Assembly (NCBI GenBank): GCA_947177435.1 | Contig: CAMWUM010000137.1 | Coordinates: 1-5,873, forward strand | DNA: 5,873 nt | Direction: 5' to 3' | Source: an uncultured Muribaculaceae bacterium | GTDB lineage: Bacteria; Bacteroidota; Bacteroidia; Bacteroidales; Muribaculaceae | In this document: positions 1-5,873 of the stretch, piece by piece | Layout of the letters: the number at the start of each line of letters is the position of its first letter | How positions within the stretch are numbered: position 1 is the stretch's first letter | Program-made: the position numbers and the translations under genes | Notes under the pieces: generated by a model | The model's database searches: none | What the model was told of the DNA's origin: nothing | The model's input: the letters and a program-made list of their open reading frames with translations, nothing else

Positions 1-489
1 GTCGAGGGCGGTAGAGAAGGTGTAATAGTAATATCCTGTTGCGGGGTCGATTGCCATTGGCTTGCCGGGCCACGGACCGGCGAGTTGTTCGCCGCTCGAC
101 GAGCCGTAGATGTAGAGGTTGACGGCGCTCCAGTTGGACTTGGCGTTGTCGAAGTAGATTGTAACGTCGGTTTTGTCGGGCTGGGGCGTGTCGCCAAATT
201 CATAAATCTGGGTATAGCCCGAGCTGCCGTCCCATTCGTAGTAGCTGTCTTCGGTGACGCCGGTTATGTCAGCGGTCTGCGCCGAGCCGTTGCTGTTGAA
301 GATGAAGTTGACGCTTTCGGCATCATCGAAAGTGTAATAATAGAAGTCTCGACCCTCAATCTCCTTGGTGTCAGTCAGTTTACGGCCTGGCCACGAGCCG
401 TTCGGCTCGATATTGGCGCCTGTGGCATCCTTGTACCACGCATAGAAGTTGGGCCCCTGAGTCGAGGTGACGTAGATGGTGATGGTGGC
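1..489 (-). repeat. Tandem CBM26-like starch-binding modules in the amylase C-terminus
   Basis: Two related units lie end to end in the protein: residues 776-873 (nt 196-489) and 883-938 (nt 1-168, cut by the edge). Each starts with a T-I-Y strand (ITIYV, VTIYF), has an aromatic strand (FYAWYK, NLYIY), then a WPG turn (W808-G810, W915-G917), then an aromatic strand (DFYYYTF, GYYYYTF). Unit 1 continues into NFIFNSNG. These signatures match starch-binding modules of the CBM25/26 kind, which bind alpha-glucans through exposed aromatics. Paired modules would raise affinity for granular or long-chain starch (inference). The protein units are similar but the DNA has diverged, so this is an old duplication. 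Confidence 0.75.
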
Positions 490-2814
490 GTTGGGGTCGG
501 CTTTCTTATAGAACGTGCTGCCCTTGTATTCTGTGTCGTTCTCGCCTGTAGCGCACCAAGTTACGTCCACTCGGTCGCCATACTGCATATCAGCGCCGAT
601 GGCAAACTCAACGTCTTGGCCTGGAGCGAGGCTGATGGCGTCGTCACCGCCAACTTTTAGCCATCCGCTTATGGCTGACTCGGAAAGCGAGGCTGTGACG
701 GTGAGAGTTTCTGTCTTGAAAGTGCCGCCGGCAGGCGAGAGAACCACCTGCGGCTTGGCCACAACATCGTCAGGACCATACCAGAACGAGGCACCCGGAT
801 CGTCGAACGAAGGATTGCCGCCGTGGGCGACGGGAGCGGTAGTATAGATGAACTTCCCGTCGTCGCCTACCTTGCCGCCGTCCCAGTCCTTGACGAGAAC
901 GCGCAGCTGCCCTTTAGTGGCTGGCGCGTCGACAGTGATTGAGCCGTTGGCGGGCGTGAATGTCTTTCCGGTGACAAGGTCAACGTAATTGCCGTCGGGC
1001 ACATTGCTGAACGTGGCTCCGCCGTTGAGCGCGACGAGTGCGTAGCTGTCGCGGTAAGCGCGCTTGAACGCCCATCCGCCGCGAGCCGAGCACCCATCAA
1101 ATGTGTACTGACCCTTGCGGAGCGCAGGCACTGCGGCGCGGATTTGGTTGAGGCGGACGATGTGCTGGGCGAGGTCGCCGTTGAGCGTCTCGGCCACATT
1201 GCCCGAGGCAGTGTATTGGCCAAAGTCAGAGGCTGTAACTTGGCCCTCGAGGTAATGGCCGAAATAGGCTCGGCCCGTTTCCTTGAGTGGGCAGTTGGGG
1301 CCGTCGTCGATAATCTTGCCTTTCTGAAATTCCACCTCCGAGCCGTAATAGATGCACGGGATTCCACGGAAAGTGAACATGAGGGCCAGATTTTCAGCCC
1401 ATTGGGCGGTGCCGCCGTTGAAGCGCACGCGGTCGTTGGGCTGGGGGCCGTAGTCGTGTGAGTCGACGTAGACGAGGTTGTATGAGGCATCGTTGTAGTA
1501 TTTGTCGCCCGACTTGGCGATATTGATGGCCGACGACGCGTTGCTGAAATTGTAATGCATCGGGAAGTCGATGATGTTGAATCCCGATGCCTGCGAGTAG
1601 TCGGGTTCGTGCCAGGCGCCGTTCTTCATCAGGGCGTTATCGGAGGTGCCCACGCGGTCGGGCTCCTGTAGGCAGAGCAGCATGTTGCCCACGGGGTCGC
1701 AACCCTCCATGAGCGTCTGCGCATCCCACCACGAGGCGTCGGAATTCCAGGCGTCAAGGCTTTCCCGGGGCGATTGCCAAGTGTAATAGTAGCTCGACAG
1801 GTTGGCGTGGCCGCGGTAGGTGACCTCGCTGAAGCGCGCGCAGCACTCGCCGAACATGTAGAACGGGCACTCGTTCAGTCGCTTCGACTTGTACTGCTCG
1901 GCAAGGGCCAGAAACTGTGGGATGAACGACTTATTGAACGTCAGTCGCGAGATGTGGCCTGTGGTGTCGATGCGGAAGCCATCGACGCCCATGGCGATAA
2001 ACTTGCCGTAGCACTCTACCAGATAGTCGCTTACGGCCTGATTTTCGGTGTTTAGGTCAACGCAGTCGCCGGCTATCTGGCCCCACCAGCGCGAGGGTTC
2101 GTCCCAGTTCCAGCTGGTGCCGATGTGGTGCCAATAGTTGTGCGTATCAAGATTCTGGCCACCGGTGTTTTTCAGCCATTGCAGGCGGCGCTGATGCTGT
2201 GTCGAACCACTCTGTTCGTTATAGTCGCTGCCCAGTTTAGAGGCATCGGGCACGAGGGCGCCCTCGGGGGTGGCCTGGTTGCGCAGGGTGGGGTCGCGGT
2301 CGAAGAGTTTGCAGAAATGAGCCTCGCCGAAGTTGCCGGTGTGGTTGAGCACAATATCGAGGATAATCTTCATTCCTTTGGCGTGCGCCGCGTCGATGAG
2401 GCTTTGGAATGTAACGTCTTCAGAAGAGCCCTGGCTGACGTGGCTCTCGTAGCGCAGGTCAACCGTCGAGAAGTCCATCGCGTGGTAGCCGTGGTAGTCG
2501 TAGCCCGAGCAGTTTTGCACCACCGGAGTAATCCATATGGCGGTAAATCCAAGTGCCTTGATATAGTCGAGTTTGTCGATCAGGCCCTTGAAGTCGCCTC
2601 GCCATGCCGGGTCGCGGTCGGCAATCTGTGCTGCCTGGTTGTCCCAGCACAGCACATTGTTGCTGGGGTCGCCATCGTAGAAGCGGGTGGTCATGGCGAA
2701 GTAAACCGTCTCGTCGCGGAAGTCGCTGCGCTCGCCAACGAACGTGCCGGCATTGGCGGCAATACTCGCAAACGTCAGAACACACGCAAGGCTCAGTTTA
2801 TGAATTAGTTTCAT
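1..2814 (-). CDS. Secreted GH13 alpha-amylase with tandem starch-binding modules (3' end outside window)
   Basis: Predicted endo-acting alpha-1,4-glucan hydrolase that cuts starch or related glucans outside the cytoplasm. The frame is open for exactly 938 codons from the ATG at 2814 to the left edge, with no stop, so the C-terminus is missing. Residues 1-22 look like a signal peptide (KLIHK, hydrophobic core, cleavage after ANA). A cysteine at residue 11 lacks a good lipobox, so lipid anchoring as in SusG is less likely. The GH13 domain spans about 32-565: region I DIVLNH (153-158), region II GFRID with nucleophile D283 and H287, acid/base E323 in FGE, region IV SHD with H453 and D454. An early DGDPSNN loop (47-53) resembles metal-binding loops of the family. 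A C-terminal beta domain (about 566-645), a linker, an Ig-like module (about 687-772) and two CBM26-like modules (776-873 and 883 onward) follow. The start is chosen for the signal peptide and lies 19 bp after the GH3 stop. Function is firm; exact substrate and subfamily are not. Confidence 0.95.
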   Translation of the reverse strand, partial: MKLIHKLSLACVLTFASIAANAGTFVGERSDFRDETVYFAMTTRFYDGDPSNNVLCWDNQAAQIADRDPAWRGDFKGLIDKLDYIKALGFTAIWITPVVQNCSGYDYHGYHAMDFSTVDLRYESHVSQGSSEDVTFQSLIDAAHAKGMKIILDIVLNHTGNFGEAHFCKLFDRDPTLRNQATPEGALVPDASKLGSDYNEQSGSTQHQRRLQWLKNTGGQNLDTHNYWHHIGTSWNWDEPSRWWGQIAGDCVDLNTENQAVSDYLVECYGKFIAMGVDGFRIDTTGHISRLTFNKSFIPQFLALAEQYKSKRLNECPFYMFGECCARFSEVTYRGHANLSSYYYTWQSPRESLDAWNSDASWWDAQTLMEGCDPVGNMLLCLQEPDRVGTSDNALMKNGAWHEPDYSQASGFNIIDFPMHYNFSNASSAINIAKSGDKYYNDASYNLVYVDSHDYGPQPNDRVRFNGGTAQWAENLALMFTFRGIPCIYYGSEVEFQKGKIIDDGPNCPLKETGRAYFGHYLEGQVTASDFGQYTASGNVAETLNGDLAQHIVRLNQIRAAVPALRKGQYTFDGCSARGGWAFKRAYRDSYALVALNGGATFSNVPDGNYVDLVTGKTFTPANGSITVDAPATKGQLRVLVKDWDGGKVGDDGKFIYTTAPVAHGGNPSFDDPGASFWYGPDDVVAKPQVVLSPAGGTFKTETLTVTASLSESAISGWLKVGGDDAISLAPGQDVEFAIGADMQYGDRVDVTWCATGENDTEYKGSTFYKKADPNATITIYVTSTQGPNFYAWYKDATGANIEPNGSWPGRKLTDTKEIEGRDFYYYTFDDAESVNFIFNSNGSAQTADITGVTEDSYYEWDGSSGYTQIYEFGDTPQPDKTDVTIYFDNAKSNWSAVNLYIYGSSSGEQLAGPWPGKPMAIDPATGYYYYTFSTALD
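499..756 (-). other. Ig-like/Fn3-type module between amylase catalytic region and starch-binding modules
   Basis: Residues about 687-772 of the amylase begin PQVVLSPAGGTF and continue with alternating hydrophobic strands (TLTVTASL, GWLKVGG, DVEFAIG, DVTWCATG). This pattern resembles the small beta-sandwich spacers often found between catalytic and carbohydrate-binding modules in Bacteroidetes glycosidases. No catalytic or binding residues can be assigned. A spacer role is inferred; the domain name is uncertain. Confidence 0.55.
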
Positions 2815-2833
2815 TATGGATTTTAGGGTGGAA
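2815..2833 (-). other. Short GH3-amylase intergenic gap, no terminator
   Basis: Only 19 bp separate the GH3 stop codon (2834-2836) from the amylase ATG. The minus strand reads CCCTAAAATCCATA before the ATG: no inverted repeat, no T-run and no clear Shine-Dalgarno sequence, only an A-rich leader typical of Bacteroidetes. The spacing argues for co-transcription, and the amylase probably has no promoter of its own here. Confidence 0.7.
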
Positions 2834-5062
2834 TTATTTAGAGTAATTGAAGGTGGATTTGGCGCGGATGTCGGTGGAGGAGGCGCCAATGTAGATGGTG
2901 AACTTACCGGGTTCGACGGTCCATTGTGAGGTGGCGGGGTCGTAGAATTTGAGGTCGTCGGGGGTGATGGTGAACGTCACTTCGGTGGTCTCGCCGGGAG
3001 CGAGGGTGACTTTCTCGAAGCCTTTTAGCTCTTTTACGGGGCGGAGCACCGAGCATTTGTCGTCGCCGATGTAGAGCTGTACGGTCTCTTTGCCGGCTAC
3101 GGGGCCTGCGTTGGTGACGGAGATGGTGGCGGTGAGGGTGCCGTCGCCGTTGAGGTTTTTGTCTGAGAGGGTGAGTTTGCCGTAGTCGAACTTGGTGTAG
3201 CTCAGGCCGTGGCCGAAGGGGAAGAGGGCGGGGATTTTCTTGGTGTCATGCCAGCGGTAGCCAACGAGTATGTCCTCCTGGTATTCAACCTGTGGGGCCA
3301 TGCCGCGGTTGATGTCGGGCACGGCATTCTCCACGCCGGGGAAGCAGACCTCCTGGCCCGATGCGTGCGCGCCGCAGTCGGCCAGGCGCACGGGGATGGA
3401 GTAGGGGAGTTTGCCCGAGGGATTTACGTCGCCGCTGATGGCGTCGGCTATCGAGGCGCCGCCCATGGTACCGAGATAGGAAATGTGCATCACGGCCGGA
3501 GCGCGCTTGATCCACGGCATCTCGTAGGCACAGCCTGATATGTTGGCAATCACCACGTTAGGGTTAGCGTCGAGGATTTCGTCGATGAGGGTGTTCTGGT
3601 CGTATGAGAGCGAATACTTGACGCGGTCCACGCCCTCGCAGTCCTGAGTGGCATTCTTGTTAAGGCCACCAATGTAGATCACCACGTCAGCATCCTTGGC
3701 CATCGCCACGGCCTCGGCGCGCATCGAGTCAAGGCGTGCGCGGGGCACGGGGATATCCTGGCCCCAAACGGGAGGACCAGCCATGTAACCGCGGGCATAG
3801 GCCACGTTTTCAGCTCCGTACTTTGCGCGGATAGCGTCGAGGGGAGTGATGTAGTCCTTGGGCTTGAGTTCCGATGATCCGCCGCCGTCAGTCAGGCGGC
3901 GAGTGGCGTTGTCGCCCACGACCAGCACGCGGCCGGCCTTGTCGGGCAGCAGCGGCAGCAAGCCGTTGTTTTTCAGCAGGATTATCGACTCGTCGCCAAT
4001 GGCCTTAGCCGTGGCGTAATGCTCAGGCGTGCACATTGATCCCCAAGGCTTGTTGCGGTTCATGGCCGTGCGGAAGATGAGCGTGAGCACGTGGCCGGCC
4101 TTCTCGTCTACTACCTCCATCGGCACTTCGCCCTTGCGGATGAGGTCGAGGTAGGGGTTGGCCAGGTAATAGTATTCATAGCCGAGCGAGTTGTCGCTTT
4201 GCAGGCCGTCGGTGTACGTGCCCATCTCCAGGTCGAGGCCGTTGAGGGCGGCTTGGCGGGTATCGTGTGCGCCGCCCCAGTCGGTGATGACGCAACCGTC
4301 AAATCCCCACTCACCGCGCAGTATGTCGTTGAGCAGACGCGCGTTGTGGCAGCAATGCTCGCCCCAAATCTGATTGTACGCGCCCATGATGCTCCACGCT
4401 CCACCGTCCTGTACGGCACGGCGGAAGGCAGGGAGGTAAATCTCGTAGAGTGCTCTGTCGCTGAGCACGACGTCTACGTTGTCACGCCATGTCTCCTGGT
4501 TGTTGACGGCGAAGTGCTTGACGCAGGCAGCTACGCCCTGGTTCTGCATCGCCTGTATGTAAGGCACGGCCAACTCGCCCGTGAGGTACGGGTCTTCGCC
4601 GAGGTATTCGAAGTTGCGGCCGCAAAGCGGGGTGCGGCAGATGTTGAGGCCAGGGCCGAGCATCACATGCTTGTCGCGGTAGAGCGCCTCTTCACCCACG
4701 GCCTTGCCGTAAGATGCCGCTAGCGAGGGGTTCCACGTGGCGGCCAGGGCGGTGAGGGCCGGGAAGGCGGTGACCGAATCGTTGGTCCATCCGGCATAGC
4801 CCCAGTCGTTCCAGTTCACCTCGGCGCGTACTCCGTGGGGGCCGTCGCTCATGTGCAATTCGGGGATGCCGAGGCGGGGCACGCCGGGCGACGTGAATTT
4901 GCTCTGTGCGTGGCTCAGGGCCACCTTCTCTTCGAGAGTCATGCGGCTCAGGGCGTCCGCAACGCGGTCGGTGATAGGAGCCGACTCGTCAAGATAAACG
5001 GGAGTCTGCGCAGCTGCGGCCAGCGACACGGCCGATGCGGCAATCAGGGTTATGGCTTTCAT
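2834..5062 (-). CDS. Secreted GH3 beta-glucosidase-type glycoside hydrolase
   Basis: Predicted retaining exo-glycosidase releasing terminal beta-linked sugars, probably glucose, from oligosaccharides in the periplasm or outside the cell. It has 742 residues and is complete. Residues 1-18 form a signal peptide (MKAITLIAAS core, cleavage near AAAA-Q). A TIM-barrel domain (about 30-330) carries DGPHG (D73, sugar binding), NFEYLGEDP (150-158), KHF (K182, H183) and the nucleophile D261 in VITDWGG. The alpha/beta sandwich domain (about 355-600) carries CEGVDR, whose E476 is the likely acid/base. FGHGLSY (616-622) leads into a C-terminal Fn3-like domain (about 628-735). The length fits GH3 enzymes without a PA14 insert. 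The frame stays open upstream to an ATG at 5215, but that would add 51 basic residues ahead of the signal peptide and overlap the divergent gene, so the ATG at 5062 is preferred. It is the first gene of a likely two-gene operon with the amylase. Beta-xylosidase or another GH3 specificity cannot be excluded. Confidence 0.96.
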   Translation of the reverse strand: MKAITLIAASAVSLAAAAQTPVYLDESAPITDRVADALSRMTLEEKVALSHAQSKFTSPGVPRLGIPELHMSDGPHGVRAEVNWNDWGYAGWTNDSVTAFPALTALAATWNPSLAASYGKAVGEEALYRDKHVMLGPGLNICRTPLCGRNFEYLGEDPYLTGELAVPYIQAMQNQGVAACVKHFAVNNQETWRDNVDVVLSDRALYEIYLPAFRRAVQDGGAWSIMGAYNQIWGEHCCHNARLLNDILRGEWGFDGCVITDWGGAHDTRQAALNGLDLEMGTYTDGLQSDNSLGYEYYYLANPYLDLIRKGEVPMEVVDEKAGHVLTLIFRTAMNRNKPWGSMCTPEHYATAKAIGDESIILLKNNGLLPLLPDKAGRVLVVGDNATRRLTDGGGSSELKPKDYITPLDAIRAKYGAENVAYARGYMAGPPVWGQDIPVPRARLDSMRAEAVAMAKDADVVIYIGGLNKNATQDCEGVDRVKYSLSYDQNTLIDEILDANPNVVIANISGCAYEMPWIKRAPAVMHISYLGTMGGASIADAISGDVNPSGKLPYSIPVRLADCGAHASGQEVCFPGVENAVPDINRGMAPQVEYQEDILVGYRWHDTKKIPALFPFGHGLSYTKFDYGKLTLSDKNLNGDGTLTATISVTNAGPVAGKETVQLYIGDDKCSVLRPVKELKGFEKVTLAPGETTEVTFTITPDDLKFYDPATSQWTVEPGKFTIYIGASSTDIRAKSTFNYSK

Positions 5063-5095
5063 GGATATTGCAGTAGTTGGGGTTAATTCAGACCA

Positions 5096-5103
5096 CAAAA
5101 TTA
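5096..5103 (-). promoter_or_regulatory. Putative Bacteroidetes -7 element for the GH3-amylase operon
   Basis: The minus strand reads TAATTTTG, an exact match to the Bacteroidetes primary-sigma -7 consensus TAnnTTTG, ending 33 bp before the GH3 start codon. A good -33 TTTG at the usual distance is absent; the nearest (5137-5140) is too far upstream. The promoter may therefore depend on an activator (inference). Confidence 0.5.
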
Positions 5104-5143
5104 CGAAAAAATCGGTGTTTTTATGTGATTTGTTGTCAAAAAT

Positions 5144-5174
5144 TTTCGTTTTTCGGGTTTTATGCTTACTTTTG
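5144..5174 (+). promoter_or_regulatory. Putative Bacteroidetes promoter for the DUF1016 gene
   Basis: TACTTTTG at 5167-5174 matches the TAnnTTTG -7 consensus exactly. A weak -33-like TTTC sits at 5144-5147, giving a 19-bp spacer. The start codon at 5195 is only 20 bp past the -7 element, so the leader would be very short. The sequence before the ATG is A-rich without a clear Shine-Dalgarno sequence. Confidence 0.5.
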
Positions 5175-5194
5175 TGGTGAAAAAACTTACGTAA

Positions 5195-5873
5195 ATGCAA
5201 GAGATTAAACCTCACTTTATAAAAAGAGATGCCGCAGTGATAGGGAAAGAATATGCTTCATTGCTCGTCAGTCTTAAATCACGTTTTCGAAGGTTGCAAA
5301 TCAAAGCGGCAGTTAAGGTAAATGCCACTCTTTTAGAGTTCTATTGGTCTATGGGACGTGACATTTCGCGATTGTACTCAGAGGTTAAATGGGGTAGCGC
5401 GTTCTTCGACTCGCTAAGTCTTGATTTGAAGGCGGAATTTCCCAATCAGATAGGTCTATCAGCGGCTAATCTACGTTACACTAAGAGATGGTATGAATTT
5501 TATAATCAATCTGATATAATTCTTCACCAAGTTGGTGAAGAATTTGAAATGCCGCTTGAATTTGGTGAAGTGCCATGGCGCCACCATGTCCAGATATTCA
5601 CGCATTCTAAGTCAGTCGCAGAGGCATTGTTTTATATAGAAAAAACTATCCAAGGAGGCTGGAGTCGTTCTCAGTTGGAGGCTGAAATGGCAAGTGACTT
5701 GTATGCAAGAGAAGGACAAGCGATTACAAATTTCGATCAAAAACTTCCCACACCACACAGTGGTTTGGCTAAGGCTATTCTAAAAAGTCCATATGATTTT
5801 GGATTCATCGACACTAAAGTACAAACGGAACGACAATTGGAAGATGCCTTGATTAGTAATATTACACGTACTC
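5195..5873 (+). CDS. DUF1016/YhcG-family predicted PDDEXK nuclease, N-terminal part (3' end outside window)
   Basis: The frame is open from the ATG at 5195 to the right edge, giving 226 residues without a stop. The protein begins MQEIKPHFIK and shows landmarks I recognise from the DUF1016/YhcG family: LLEFYWSMGRDIS (46-58), LSAANLRYTKRWYEFY (88-103), VPWRHH (126-131), GWSRSQLE (155-162) and LAKAILKSPYDFGF (191-204). These belong to the N-terminal helical domain. The PDDEXK-like nuclease domain normally follows and should begin near the edge, so its catalytic residues cannot be checked. Family members often sit in restriction-modification or other accessory loci, and their biological role is poorly defined. 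The gene is divergent from the GH3 operon and has much lower GC than it, which suggests separate ancestry. I infer no functional link to glycan breakdown. The start is chosen for the promoter spacing and the absence of an earlier in-frame ATG near it. Confidence 0.9.
   Translation, partial: MQEIKPHFIKRDAAVIGKEYASLLVSLKSRFRRLQIKAAVKVNATLLEFYWSMGRDISRLYSEVKWGSAFFDSLSLDLKAEFPNQIGLSAANLRYTKRWYEFYNQSDIILHQVGEEFEMPLEFGEVPWRHHVQIFTHSKSVAEALFYIEKTIQGGWSRSQLEAEMASDLYAREGQAITNFDQKLPTPHSGLAKAILKSPYDFGFIDTKVQTERQLEDALISNITRT
5518..5544. repeat. 27-bp palindrome inside the DUF1016 gene
   Basis: AATTCTTCACCAA (5518-5530) is followed by a single G (5531) and its exact reverse complement TTGGTGAAGAATT (5532-5544). 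The core TTGGTGAAG recurs directly at 5562-5570, 30 bp downstream. The palindrome encodes residues about 109-117 (ILHQVGEEF), between the conserved RWYEFY and VPWRHH motifs, and keeps the reading frame. It could extrude a cruciform or fold in mRNA. A role is not evident. Confidence 0.7.

Larger units (their letters stand above)
5092..5178. repeat. Inverted repeat formed by the two divergent -7 elements
   Basis: ACCACAAAA at 5092-5100 is the exact reverse complement of TTTTGTGGT at 5170-5178. Extending outward over the TAn of each -7 element gives 12 positions with one mismatch (5092-5103 against 5167-5178). The arms enclose the AT-rich core. The similarity goes past the TAnnTTTG consensus into GTGGT, so it may be more than two chance promoters. 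Confidence 0.55.
5063..5194. promoter_or_regulatory. Divergent intergenic regulatory region
   Basis: These 132 bp lie between two divergently transcribed genes and are strikingly AT-rich compared with the GH3 gene. They contain several A and T tracts, and an ACGAAAA (5103-5109) / TTTTCGT (5143-5149) inverted repeat that could be a binding site or hairpin. One promoter-like element is present for each direction. I recognise no specific operator or riboswitch. Confidence 0.6.

Noticed and set aside
85..660. Long plus-strand open frames opposite the amylase and GH3 genes (for example 85-660, 2125-2808, 4091-4723)
   Set aside because: They mirror GC-rich codon use of the real minus-strand genes. 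Their translations are low-complexity, rich in V, A and G, and show no recognisable domain.
867..1490. Minus-strand frame 867-1490 in a different register from the amylase
   Set aside because: Its translation is rich in S, T, A and R with no domain, and it lies entirely within the amylase frame that carries region IV of GH13.
5131..5140. Minus-strand TTGACA at 5134-5139 as a sigma-70 -35 box
   Set aside because: No TATAAT-like box lies 16-18 bp downstream, and this appears to be a Bacteroidetes genome, whose primary sigma factor uses a different consensus.
5103..5149. ACGAAAA / TTTTCGT inverted repeat as a transcription terminator
   Set aside because: It lies between two gene starts, has a short AT-rich stem and a loop of 33 bases, and no gene ends there.
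5063..5215. Upstream extension of the GH3 frame to an ATG at 5215
   Set aside because: The added 51 residues are AT-rich-encoded, basic and unlike the family. They would bury a clear signal peptide, cover the putative promoter and overlap the divergent gene.

Overview
The window reads as Bacteroidales chromosome, most likely a GC-richer gut lineage of the Muribaculaceae/Prevotella kind (inference). The grounds are secreted carbohydrate-active enzymes, two promoter-like TAnnTTTG elements of the Bacteroidetes type, and start codons preceded by A-rich rather than strong Shine-Dalgarno leaders. There are three protein genes, two of them cut by the window edges. I see no RNA genes, insertion sequences or CRISPR arrays.

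Positions 1-2814 (minus strand) hold the first 938 codons of a secreted multidomain alpha-amylase: signal peptide, GH13 catalytic domain, C-terminal beta domain, an Ig-like module, then two tandem starch-binding (CBM26-like) modules. The second module runs off the left edge. Positions 2834-5062 (minus strand) hold a complete 742-residue secreted GH3 beta-glucosidase-type enzyme. It lies 19 bp upstream of the amylase gene on the same strand with no terminator between them, so the two are probably one transcript, GH3 first. Together they would give an exported endo-acting starch enzyme and an exported exo-acting glycosidase. No SusC/SusD transport genes are visible.

Positions 5063-5194 are an AT-rich divergent intergenic region with one Bacteroidetes-type -7 element per direction. 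The two elements form an inverted repeat. Positions 5195-5873 (plus strand) hold the 5' part (226 codons) of a DUF1016/YhcG-type predicted PDDEXK nuclease. Its GC content is much lower than that of the enzyme genes (about 40% against about 60-70% in lines counted by eye), suggesting an accessory segment starts here. A near-perfect 27-bp palindrome lies inside it.

I do not see a clearly new biological system. The points most worth checking are the composition break at the DUF1016 gene, the palindrome in that gene, and the mirrored promoter elements.
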